Assembly: GCF_019900845.1 (NCBI RefSeq)
Contig: NZ_CP074570.1
Location: forward strand, 1,674,001 to 1,738,000
DNA from: Paraneptunicella aestuarii
GTDB taxonomy: Bacteria; Pseudomonadota; Gammaproteobacteria; Enterobacterales; Alteromonadaceae
Length of the DNA: 64,000 bases
Direction: 5' to 3'
A program made the position numbers and the translations under genes. The notes under the pieces were generated by a model, which did no database searches, was not told the DNA's origin, and saw nothing but the letters and a program-made list of their open reading frames with translations. Shown here in pieces: positions 53,125-61,013 of this stretch (the stretch's first letter is position 1; each line of letters opens with the position of its first letter).

Positions 53125-54303
53125 TTACTCTGATAATGCTTTAAACACAGGCACTTTGGTATGAGTAATGTCTTCTACCGGGTAGCAGCCTAATACTTTC
53201 AGGTATCGGGTAATGCCTTTTAGGTCTTCCAGGGCTTGTTGCATGGGGCCGTCCGAGGTATTGCCTTCAACATCCAGATAAAACATTTCTTCCCATGGGT
53301 TGCCGGTAATTGGGCGAGATTCCAGTTTGGTCATATTGATCTGGTTGTCTTTCAATACAATCAGGGCATCAACCAAGGCTCCCGGTTTTTGAATGGTGGA
53401 CATCACCAGCGTGGTTTTCGCAGGAATTTGAATCGGCACTTTCACTGCCTTTCTGGAAACCACAATAAAGCGTGTATGGTTTTCCTGCTGGTTAGCTAAA
53501 TCTTGCTTGATCGCGTTCAAGTTGTAGAAGTTGCCGCCTTCGATGCTGCCGATAGCTGCGATGTCGTCTCGTTCTGATTCGCTGACCAACTGCATTGCCG
53601 CAGAGGTGCTATCGCATGGGACTTTCTTCACATCATCAAGAGAGTCAATAAATACGCGACATTGCATCAAGGCTTGTGGGTGACCATAAACCTGTTTGAT
53701 ATTGCTGATGTCTTTTTGATTTTTAGTGAGCAGTGCATGCTTCACGGGTTGAGTGATCTCACCCACAATGGAAAGACTGGTGTGCTGCAACAAGTCATAG
53801 ACTTCGTTAATACTGCCCGATGTTGTATTTTCTATCGGTAGCACCGCATAGTCTGCTTCATTGCTTTCTACTTTCTCCAGAACCGCTTTGAAGGTTTTGA
53901 ATCCCATTTCATGCAGCTCGCCTGGACGTCGAGCAAAATAGCGTTGTGTTGCCAGATAACTATAGCTGCCGGGGTTGCCCAGAAAGGCGACACGATTAAG
54001 CGGCTGGCTGTGCTCCGGGTTCGCGCGCTCTGCCAACAACGCTTGTTGATTGAGTACCGAATTCTCAATGATTACGTGAAAGATATTGGTGACGTAGTGA
54101 GGATCCAGCCCCAATTTACTGCCTTGTTTTACCAATGAAACCAACAACTGTTCTTCGCGTTTAGGGTCTCGCACATCTTTATGAGTCGCGATTTTGGTTT
54201 CGGCTACCTGTTGGGTAAATCGCAGACGTTCTGCCAACAAAGATAAGAGTTTCGCATCAGTGTCAGAGATTTTCTCTCTCAATTCATCGAGGTTGATGGT
54301 CAT
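53125..54303 (-). CDS. pheA: Bifunctional chorismate mutase/prephenate dehydratase
   Basis: Converts chorismate through prephenate to phenylpyruvate, the committed step to phenylalanine. The 392 residues include the AroQ mutase domain (residues 5-90, LREKISDTDAKLLSLLAERLRFTQQVAETK), the dehydratase domain with VLPIENTTSGSINEVYDLL, and a C-terminal ACT regulatory domain with the Phe-binding ESRP element (LESRPITGNPWEEMFYLDVEG). It is preceded by a leader peptide and attenuator, so both transcription and enzyme feedback are under phenylalanine control. Confidence 0.96.
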   Translation of the reverse strand: MTINLDELREKISDTDAKLLSLLAERLRFTQQVAETKIATHKDVRDPKREEQLLVSLVKQGSKLGLDPHYVTNIFHVIIENSVLNQQALLAERANPEHSQPLNRVAFLGNPGSYSYLATQRYFARRPGELHEMGFKTFKAVLEKVESNEADYAVLPIENTTSGSINEVYDLLQHTSLSIVGEITQPVKHALLTKNQKDISNIKQVYGHPQALMQCRVFIDSLDDVKKVPCDSTSAAMQLVSESERDDIAAIGSIEGGNFYNLNAIKQDLANQQENHTRFIVVSRKAVKVPIQIPAKTTLVMSTIQKPGALVDALIVLKDNQINMTKLESRPITGNPWEEMFYLDVEGNTSDGPMQQALEDLKGITRYLKVLGCYPVEDITHTKVPVFKALSE

Positions 54304-54328
54304 GTGTCTGCCTAATATTCCAATTTAC

Positions 54329-54356
54329 AAAAAAAAACCTCCCGGTTGGGAGGTTT
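54329..54356 (-). terminator. Attenuator terminator of pheA
   Basis: Read on the minus strand: CCTCCC-AACC-GGGAGG followed by a long T run (the A run at 54329-54337 on the plus strand). The CCTCCC arm can instead pair with GGGAGG located four bases after the leader stop codon (plus 54380-54385), so the terminator and an antiterminator exclude each other. Confidence 0.82.
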
Positions 54357-54388
54357 CGTAACTTTCGCTCAAGCGCTAGCCTCCCGCA

Positions 54389-54433
54389 TCAGGATGGACT
54401 AAAAATGAGAAAAATCGCGCTTACAGTTTTCAT
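54389..54433 (-). CDS. pheL: Phenylalanine leader peptide of pheA
   Basis: A 14-residue peptide, MKTVSAIFLIFSPS, with two phenylalanines (F8, F11), ending four bases before the antiterminator segment of the attenuator. The geometry fits classic attenuation: a ribosome at the stop codon covers the GGGAGG segment and lets the terminator form, and a ribosome stalled at F8 or F11 leaves it free. It has fewer Phe codons than E. coli PheL (seven in 15 residues). Confidence 0.7.
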   Translation of the reverse strand: MKTVSAIFLIFSPS

Positions 54434-54481
54434 ATCCCGAAAGTAAAGCTTGAGCTGCGTTCTGTCAACATCAATACCGGC

Positions 54482-56881
54482 CTAATTTGGCATTAATGTT
54501 AATTCGTAGCGAGTTTCACCCGGTAATAAAGGTGTGGCTCTGCCTTTTAACCACTCTTCGTGTCCTTTACCAAAATAAGGCAATAAAGGATGCGCGGCCT
54601 GACTTGATGGCATATGCAAGATCCCTTTGTCTTCATGCCCAGGAGCGACAACAATGCGTTGCGATGCGCCAAAGTCACGTCCTCCCACTCTGGGCATCAA
54701 TGTATCGCCTGCTTGTGGCTCATGAGGCATGTCGGTTAACAACCCCAGAAACGGCACGTAAGGGCTCATTGGGTGCTTAATGGCTACGGCATTGAACTCA
54801 CCCCAGGTTAGGGTTTTCCAGTCACCAAAGTCTTTGTTCAATTCATCCAGAGATTCGTTTAATGCTTGCACCAGCAATTTGTCCCAAGAGGTATAGCGAG
54901 TGGGAAGCAAGTGCTCGGGCTGTTCAGTAATCATCGCCCACATCGGTTCCTCAACGTATTTACGCACTGAATTGAAGTTAAAGTGTTTATCCATGCTGGA
55001 AAGCTGGCTGACTAAATCAGCAAACAACAGATTACGTACTTTCAAGCGGAACTGACGAACAAGCAGATAACCCTGATCTTCTTCGCTGGCGCGCGCCGAC
55101 CAGTTTTGTAACGCTTTCGTTAGTGCTGCCTGATCTGGATGATTAGAGCTCGGTACGACCTGTTCCAGTAAGAGTTTATGCCAGCGTGTCAGGAAGACAG
55201 CACGATCATCTAACTGAATATCCAGCAGATCCTGTTCCGAGAATTGTTCCTTGGCGAACAGGTCATCGCGAATTTGCTTCGCTCTTGCGCCCAATGCATA
55301 GCCGCCATTGCCGATTTTGTCGAACATCTCGCCACCCACAACGCGAGAATTGGCTGTCCAGATACGTTGCTGTGCCGGGTTATACACTTTTGGGTATTGA
55401 TCGTGTGGCAAGTAACCCGACCAACCTTGAGTACCATCGCTCCAATCGCTGATATAGCTACCATCAAATCCGTAACGAACCGGAATGATACTGGTGATAA
55501 TCCAGCCAATGTTGCCGTCTTTGTCTGCAGTAACCAGATTCTGATTGGGCATTCCCAGAGTCGGGCCAATACTTAAAGCTTCTTCCACCGAGCTTGCTTT
55601 TTCCATGTTTAAAAAGTTCAGATTGGTGGCAATCTCATCATGGGCTGTCCAGCGATAAGCCAGCAGATTACCATCACCATCTTCGCCAATAACCGGCCCC
55701 CAAATGGTCTCTTTAATTTCATATTGCTCGGGTTGTTTTTTGGCTACCTGAATCGTCTCATTGGCTAAATCAAAGGCTTTGAAGCCTTCAGGAGTCAGGT
55801 ATTTATCGCCTTTGTCATTCACGGTTAAGCGAATGACATCGCTCCAGTCGCCATAACTATTGGTGAAGCCCCAAGCAACTTTGGTATTACTTCCAACAAC
55901 CAAGGTTGGTGCGCCGGGCAGGGTTAAACCTACAACCTGATGTGGTTCACCATTCTCCTGCCATTTCATATGGGCGCGAAACCAGATGTTCGGAACACGA
56001 ATACCCAAATGCATATCATCAGCCAGCATACCGCTGGTGTATTGGGTTAAAGCTCCAGATATCGCCCAGTTGTTACTGCCCGGGCTGAGGTCTTCTGGCT
56101 GCATGTCTTGATAGGCTGTTTCTTGTGATGTTTTTTCATGAGAAATGGCTGCCAGCTCAGTGCTTTGTTCAAGTGTTGGCCAGGTATTTTGTGGTATAGG
56201 AGAAGCTTCGCCTACCGAACCATCAATGGGGGCATCCCATTGTCCACCTTTGGGATGAACGAAGGCAAACAGGTCTTCGGGTAGTGCATCTCTCATTAAG
56301 GTCAAGGAACGTTCTGTTCTGCCATCATGTTCCTGTAAATCCAAATACATGCTGTAAACGGCTAGCAGTGAATCTTCGTCTTTCCATTGAACGGGTGACT
56401 TTCCTAACAGGCCATATTCCATCGGCGCGGATGATAGCTGGTTTAAACCTGCGTTAACGCCTTCGGTATACGCTTGAAATATCGCCAAATGTTCTGCTGG
56501 CATTCGTTGTACGCCTCGTTGGGCGCGCATTCTAAATCGGTGTGTACGGATTTTTTTGTCGTAGGAGAGGGCGGCATCGCCAAACAGCTCTGACAACTCA
56601 CCCGCTGAATTGCGGCGCAACAGATCCATTTGATAAAAACGTTCCTGGCCGTGAATAAAACCTGTTGCTCTGGCTAAATCTATTCGGCTTTGAGCGGTAA
56701 TGGTGGGAATGCCGTTGGCGTCTCGTTGCACTGTGACTGTGGCTGATAAGCCTGGAAGCGCCAAGCTGCCTTCCAGCATGGGTTTACTTTGTGATAACCA
56801 AAAATAACCTGTACTGACGGCTATCACCCCGACTGCGACTGTACCAATAGCCAAGCGTTTTACGATCTTGCTTTTTGACAT
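54482..56881 (-). CDS. Penicillin acylase-family N-terminal nucleophile hydrolase
   Basis: A 799-residue membrane-anchored or periplasmic amidohydrolase. The N-terminal segment (residues 8-30) is a signal or anchor. The Ntn-hydrolase nucleophile is S269 in SPGSNNWAISG, where autoproteolysis should create alpha and beta chains. Members hydrolyse side-chain amides of beta-lactams or acyl-homoserine lactones; quorum-signal acylase is possible but unproven. It is about 100 bases downstream of the pheA leader region but on its own transcript. Confidence 0.91.
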   Translation of the reverse strand: MSKSKIVKRLAIGTVAVGVIAVSTGYFWLSQSKPMLEGSLALPGLSATVTVQRDANGIPTITAQSRIDLARATGFIHGQERFYQMDLLRRNSAGELSELFGDAALSYDKKIRTHRFRMRAQRGVQRMPAEHLAIFQAYTEGVNAGLNQLSSAPMEYGLLGKSPVQWKDEDSLLAVYSMYLDLQEHDGRTERSLTLMRDALPEDLFAFVHPKGGQWDAPIDGSVGEASPIPQNTWPTLEQSTELAAISHEKTSQETAYQDMQPEDLSPGSNNWAISGALTQYTSGMLADDMHLGIRVPNIWFRAHMKWQENGEPHQVVGLTLPGAPTLVVGSNTKVAWGFTNSYGDWSDVIRLTVNDKGDKYLTPEGFKAFDLANETIQVAKKQPEQYEIKETIWGPVIGEDGDGNLLAYRWTAHDEIATNLNFLNMEKASSVEEALSIGPTLGMPNQNLVTADKDGNIGWIITSIIPVRYGFDGSYISDWSDGTQGWSGYLPHDQYPKVYNPAQQRIWTANSRVVGGEMFDKIGNGGYALGARAKQIRDDLFAKEQFSEQDLLDIQLDDRAVFLTRWHKLLLEQVVPSSNHPDQAALTKALQNWSARASEEDQGYLLVRQFRLKVRNLLFADLVSQLSSMDKHFNFNSVRKYVEEPMWAMITEQPEHLLPTRYTSWDKLLVQALNESLDELNKDFGDWKTLTWGEFNAVAIKHPMSPYVPFLGLLTDMPHEPQAGDTLMPRVGGRDFGASQRIVVAPGHEDKGILHMPSSQAAHPLLPYFGKGHEEWLKGRATPLLPGETRYELTLMPN

Positions 56882-56977
56882 GAAAAATCCTGAGAGAAGG
56901 AAATGACCAAATTCGCCAAACTAAAGGAATTTGCTTTATCTGGCAACATGTTGGCGAGAATTAGAGAGCCTTTAAAG

Positions 56978-57011
56978 GGAATAATAAAAGGAGCAGTAAG
57001 TTCTGCTCCTT
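56978..57011 (-). terminator. Intrinsic terminator after the dual-receiver gene
   Basis: Perfect 9-bp stem AAGGAGCAG / CTGCTCCTT (56988-57011). On the minus strand a U-rich tail follows. It ends the yciH-receiver transcript before the penicillin acylase gene. Confidence 0.8.
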
Positions 57012-57032
57012 CTCTAAAAGGGAATTGAGAGT

Positions 57033-57833
57033 TTAGTCACTCAGCAGTGCTGTTAGCATTCTGCGCACTTCCTGAGGCTCAAAAGGTTTGTCACACAAGG
57101 CATTGACCCCGGTTTGCTGAATGTTGCTCATGGTCGCGCTATTAGCCGCTTCCGAGGTAACCATAATAATAGGAATATGCGCGGTAGCAGGCGTAAAACG
57201 AATATATTCTGATAACTCGCGACCATCCATTTCAGGCATATTGTAGTCGGTTACGACCAACTCAAAAGGTTGATCTTTCAGCAGGGTTAAGGCGGCAGCA
57301 CCATTTTCTGCTTCCTGAATTTTGGTTAGCCCCATATTTTCCAATACGCGGCGAATATGATTACGAGCCAGCTTGCTGTCATCAACAACCAATACGCGCA
57401 CTTCTTTAATGTCGAACAATTCCAGCTCGACTTCTTCTTCGTTAATCAGGTCGAGAGAGGCTTTCAGAGCGCGCTGTAAATGCACTGGTTGAAAAGGTTT
57501 GGGCAAAATGGCAGCAATACCGGCCTGTTTGAATTCTTCCAGTTTGGATACTTTGGTTTCGCTGGAAACCAACATGAAAGGTGTAGAAGACATCTCAGGA
57601 TCATTTTTGATGTGCTGTAATAGATCAAGTCCTGTACCGTCTTCAAAGTACATGGCACTTACCACCAAATCAGCCCCATGGCTTCTTAGCGCGGTTTTTG
57701 CGTCAGCAACATTGGATACCACATCAATTTCACCCACATTTTCTTTCAGCAACAGAGTGCTAATGATTTTACGTTGCGTGTCGGAAGGCTCGACTAACAG
57801 GATATTAAGGTCTGAAAGAGTAACTGTTTCCAT
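57033..57833 (-). CDS. Dual-receiver response regulator without output domain
   Basis: A 266-residue protein with two CheY-like domains. The second (residues 140-266) is canonical, with D151/D152, phosphoacceptor D196 (VVTDYNMP), T226 and K249. The first (residues 5-125) is degenerate: the usual acidic pair reads EP (E15-P16) and the phosphoacceptor site is A60 in VVSAMYFEDG, although K112 (PKPF) is present. It may therefore bind another protein instead of taking phosphate. It follows yciH by 23 bases. Confidence 0.9.
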   Translation of the reverse strand: METVTLSDLNILLVEPSDTQRKIISTLLLKENVGEIDVVSNVADAKTALRSHGADLVVSAMYFEDGTGLDLLQHIKNDPEMSSTPFMLVSSETKVSKLEEFKQAGIAAILPKPFQPVHLQRALKASLDLINEEEVELELFDIKEVRVLVVDDSKLARNHIRRVLENMGLTKIQEAENGAAALTLLKDQPFELVVTDYNMPEMDGRELSEYIRFTPATAHIPIIMVTSEAANSATMSNIQQTGVNALCDKPFEPQEVRRMLTALLSD

Positions 57834-57856
57834 AGATATTCCAACCAGTGCGGGGG

Positions 57857-58180
57857 CTATCCCCCAGCTAATTTAACTTGAAATCCACGCTGTTCCAGCG
57901 TTGATTTGATTTTTTCGCGATTGTCTCCCTGAATTTCAATTACGTCTCCTTTGATGGCACCGCCAGTGCCGCATAATTTTTTTAAATCCTTCGCGAGTAG
58001 TTTTAATTCGTCGTCAGACAGATCAAACCCGGTTATGGTCGTTACTCCTTTACCTTTTCTGCCTTTTGTTTCTCGGCGGATCCTGATAATACCATCAAGA
58101 TTCTTATTTTTACTCGGAGAGTCTGTTTCAGTACGGATTCTCCCTGATTCTGTACTGTATACCAAAGGGTTATTCTGCAT
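57857..58180 (-). CDS. yciH: SUI1/eIF1-family protein YciH
   Basis: A 107-residue member of the SUI1 family, related to eukaryotic eIF1; E. coli YciH helps check initiation complexes and is suggested to act under stress. KGRKGKGVTTITGFDLSDDELKLLAKDLKKLCGTGGAIKGDVIEIQGDNREKI is diagnostic. It precedes the dual-receiver gene on the same strand and is divergent from the STAS gene. Confidence 0.92.
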   Translation of the reverse strand: MQNNPLVYSTESGRIRTETDSPSKNKNLDGIIRIRRETKGRKGKGVTTITGFDLSDDELKLLAKDLKKLCGTGGAIKGDVIEIQGDNREKIKSTLEQRGFQVKLAGG

Positions 58181-58384
58181 TCTTTGGGCTCAATGTATTT
58201 AGTTTACAAACATTACAGAGGATTTTATGAAAAAAATGTCAATATGCCTATGCTCTGCTACATTAACATATGATTCTTAATGTAAAAAACACCGTACCAT
58301 TTATCTGTAGTGTGTCGTCGATGGTATAGTTGATAAAGTGCGGTGATGGCTATTTGAAAAACTCAACAAACTAAGGGCTTTGCG

Positions 58385-58690
58385 ATGGGACTAGAAAGGC
58401 ATTTTTCTGAAGATGGTAAAGAGTTAACGATTGTATTGGATGAAAAATTTGACTTTGGGATGGTTCAAGAGTTTAGGGACGCATACACCAATGATGTTAG
58501 CGGTATAAAAGAAGTCGTCATTGATTTGGCGAATACAGAGTATATGGATAGTTCGGCTCTGGGGATGCTGCTAAATATGCAAAAGTCGTTACAAGAAAGG
58601 GTTGGGCGTTTCAGTATTGTTAACGCCTGCCCCAAGGTTGCAAAAATTTTGCAAATATCGCGTTTTGACAAGAAATTCGAAATTAGTTAA
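58385..58690 (+). CDS. STAS-domain anti-sigma factor antagonist (CrsA-like)
   Basis: A 101-residue single STAS domain. The phosphorylatable serines are S56/S57 in EYMDSSALGML, the conserved position in SpoIIAA-like proteins. In partner-switching systems the unphosphorylated form binds the anti-sigma factor and frees the sigma factor. It lies 38 bases before a receiver-phosphatase-kinase gene, the same pairing as CrsA/CrsR of Shewanella and HsbA/HsbR of Pseudomonas. Assignment by pairing is inference. Confidence 0.9.
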   Translation: MGLERHFSEDGKELTIVLDEKFDFGMVQEFRDAYTNDVSGIKEVVIDLANTEYMDSSALGMLLNMQKSLQERVGRFSIVNACPKVAKILQISRFDKKFEIS

Positions 58691-58728
58691 ATCTTACCTG
58701 TCTCCAGTTATAACAAGAGAATAGCCTT

Positions 58729-60375
58729 ATGCGAATTCTGATTGTTGATGATGAATCTATAAATCGATTCTTACTGCGTCATATTCTTGAAGAAGATGGA
58801 TATACGGAGTTGTATGAAGCTGGAGGCGGGCTGGAAGCGCTCAAAATTTTTGAACAGGTCGATCCCGACCTGATCCTGCTTGATGTTGTCATGCCTGACC
58901 TAAACGGCTTGGAAGTGGCGCGTCGTATGAAAAAACAGGCTACGCAACATTTGCCAATTATCTTCATTACTTCGTTGGATGACGAGGAAAGCTTGGCGAA
59001 CTGCTTGGAGGCCGGGGGGGATGATTTTGTATCTAAACCCTTCAATCGTGTGATTTTGTCGGCCAAAATAAAAGCACATGCCAGAACCCGGCAGTTGAGT
59101 TTGGATATTTATCAGCAAAATCTGGAACTCACCTACCACAACAACAACATTGCACGCGAGCACGCCATTGTTGAGCATATTTTTTCTAATGTGCTTACTT
59201 TAAGCAATAAGCTGACAAAACTGGTGGACTACCAAATTGCACCCGCATCAAACTTCAATGGGGATTTGTTCCTGATAGAGCAAAGCCCCAATGGCGGTTT
59301 GTTTATGCTGTTGGGCGATTTTACCGGTCATGGACTTGCCTCTGCTATAGGGGCTATTCCTATTGCGAGGGCATTTCAGGCTGTGGCGCAGAAAGGGATC
59401 ACCGTCTCTGAAATGGCTGCCACGTTTAATAAGACATTGTTGGACTTTTTGCCCGGAGACATGTTTTGTGCTGCGGCGATTATCGAGGTATCCGAGAATG
59501 GAAAAATGCTGGATATCTGGAATGGAGGCTTACCTCACCTGATTCTCATTGACTCTAAAGGTAATGTGAAAAAACGCTTTGAGTCCATGCATATGGCGCT
59601 GGGGATTTTGGAGCCTCACGATTTCGAATCTCTAACAGAACGTTATGATGCCGAATATGGTGATCGACTCGTAGGTTTTACTGATGGTGTCGTTGAAGTA
59701 CATGATGCAGATGGCAACATGTTAGGCGAAGAGGGGATTGAAAAATGGTTACTGGAGAACCCGAATATTACTGTTGAAGAAGTTTCAAGAAAGGCAGACG
59801 AGTTTAGTGGTGAATTGGAGCAGGCCGACGATGTCACTATTGTGAGCTATCTGTGTCAAACATTAGGGTTGCCTAAGAAACTACATAAAGCACCCGATCT
59901 CCCATTTGAGTTGAAGTTTGATTTGGATGCTCACTATATGCGCCAATCCGAGCCAGTGAGTGAAGTGATTGAAATAGTTTCCGGTACTGCCGCTTTTAAT
60001 GGTATTCGTTCCAGTTTATTTACTGTATTGAGTGAGTTATACAACAATGCACTTGATCATGGCATTTTGCGGTTAGATTCTTCAATTAAAGGAACTCCCG
60101 AGGGTTTTATGCAGTATTTTGAAGAGCGTAGTATACGCCTGGATGAGTTGCAGGAAGGTTCTGTGCAAATTTCCATTCGATATGAACCTTCACCTCCAAG
60201 ATTTTTGTTGGAGCTAAAAGATTCCGGCGAAGGGTTTGATTTAAGTGATGTGAAATCCAATAGGGACTCAGATTTGGGGTATGGACGAGGAATTGAACTA
60301 GTGCAAGGGCTAGCGAGTGAGTATTCATATTCTGAAAACGGAACCCGGGTTAACGTTGTACTGAATATTTCATAA
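58729..60375 (+). CDS. Receiver/PP2C phosphatase/HATPase fusion (CrsR-like partner-switching regulator)
   Basis: A 548-residue cytoplasmic protein. The receiver (residues 1-120) has D7/D8, phosphoacceptor D52 and K102-type KPF. A PP2C/SpoIIE domain (about 165-385) holds the metal aspartates in FNGDLFLIEQ and LLGDFTGHGLAS. The C-terminal kinase-like ATPase (about 395-548) has ELYNNALDHG and GYGRGIEL. In Shewanella, CrsR binds the stress sigma factor RpoS, the phosphatase acts on CrsA, and CrsA then pulls CrsR from RpoS. The present protein has all the parts. Partner sigma factor is inferred. Confidence 0.92.
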   Translation: MRILIVDDESINRFLLRHILEEDGYTELYEAGGGLEALKIFEQVDPDLILLDVVMPDLNGLEVARRMKKQATQHLPIIFITSLDDEESLANCLEAGGDDFVSKPFNRVILSAKIKAHARTRQLSLDIYQQNLELTYHNNNIAREHAIVEHIFSNVLTLSNKLTKLVDYQIAPASNFNGDLFLIEQSPNGGLFMLLGDFTGHGLASAIGAIPIARAFQAVAQKGITVSEMAATFNKTLLDFLPGDMFCAAAIIEVSENGKMLDIWNGGLPHLILIDSKGNVKKRFESMHMALGILEPHDFESLTERYDAEYGDRLVGFTDGVVEVHDADGNMLGEEGIEKWLLENPNITVEEVSRKADEFSGELEQADDVTIVSYLCQTLGLPKKLHKAPDLPFELKFDLDAHYMRQSEPVSEVIEIVSGTAAFNGIRSSLFTVLSELYNNALDHGILRLDSSIKGTPEGFMQYFEERSIRLDELQEGSVQISIRYEPSPPRFLLELKDSGEGFDLSDVKSNRDSDLGYGRGIELVQGLASEYSYSENGTRVNVVLNIS

Positions 60376-60426
60376 ATTCACGTCGATGAGATGTGTTATT
60401 CAGAATACGAGTTGCTTCATTCCATT

Positions 60427-60541
60427 GTCATTCCGCTCCCCACTTCCTCGCCATGCCGTTCCCGATCTCCTCGTCATTCCGCTCCCGACTTCCTCGTCAT
60501 TCCGCTCCCGAATTCCTCGTCATTCCGCTCCCGAATTCCTC
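60427..60541. repeat. 23-bp tandem repeat (five copies)
   Basis: Five head-to-tail units of 23 bp, each starting GTCATTCCGCTCCCGA and ending TTCCTC; copies 3-5 are nearly identical and copy 2 is most diverged. A sixth partial unit (60542-60550) runs into a hairpin. Frames through it give repeated Ser-Phe-Arg-rich peptides with no ribosome site, so it is not coding. Confidence 0.9.
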
Positions 60542-60544
60542 GTC

Positions 60545-60565
60545 ATTCCGAATTTATTTCGGAAT
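60545..60565. repeat. Hairpin closing the tandem repeat
   Basis: ATTCCGAA-TTTAT-TTCGGAAT, a perfect 8-bp palindrome of the dispersed CATTCCG/CGGAATG type common in bacterial intergenic DNA. It may also act as a transcription end after the CrsR-like gene. Confidence 0.65.
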
Positions 60566-60788
60566 CTTCAATAATATCAATCAGATACCAAGGTGAGTTA
60601 GGTGAGTTCAGTGTGACGTCGATATTATATACGCTCGCGAAATACTGGATGGCGCATCAAGTGCACCATGACAACGGACAAAGTGCTCTTGTAAAAAATG
60701 GCATAGTTTATGGGTACACCTGAGCGTCCGGATTTGCTTTCAATCCACGCTCAAAAGTACCGCAAACCACAAATACTACAACGCCGCC
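60566..60788. other. Possible decayed coding remnant
   Basis: One frame reads GELGEFSVTSILYTLAKYWM and runs to a stop at 60723. It has no start signal and opens only through the repeat, so it may be a residue of a lost gene. Otherwise nothing is recognised. Confidence 0.25.
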
Positions 60789-60818
60789 ATACCGGAAACG
60801 CGAAGCGTTGTCCGGTAT
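60789..60818. repeat. 13-bp near-perfect hairpin upstream of fbpA
   Basis: ATACCGGAAACGC pairs with GCGTT-G-TCCGGTAT around a GAA loop (one bulged base). It resembles REP-like hairpins; a single copy is visible here. Confidence 0.55.
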
Positions 60819-60897
60819 CCATTCATCAGCAATCCACAGCCCTGCGGTATGGCAAACAAAAGCCACCACGGATTATTCATTCTTTACAGTAAATTTT

Positions 60898-60916
60898 ATT
60901 GAGAATAATTCTCAAT
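60898..60916 (+). promoter_or_regulatory. Fur box upstream of the iron transporter operon
   Basis: ATTGAGAATAATTCTCAAT is a perfect 9-1-9 inverted repeat close to the Fur consensus GATAATGATAATCATTATC. It lies 97 bases before fbpA, as expected for iron repression. Confidence 0.82.
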
Positions 60917-61013
60917 TTCGTTAGTATCCGCGGCGAAAAGCCTGTCAGGTTTATTGATATTTATTAATCATCCCAATATCGCGGTTGGTTTGTCTGTGAA
61001 GGAAATAATAGTC

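Noticed and set aside
60427..60541. CRISPR-like array
   Set aside because: The 23-bp units are directly adjacent without spacers, so this is a minisatellite and no cas genes are near.
60391..60723. Frame of 110 codons through the 23-bp repeat
   Set aside because: It is open only because of the repeat unit and has no start signal; the end may be a gene remnant.
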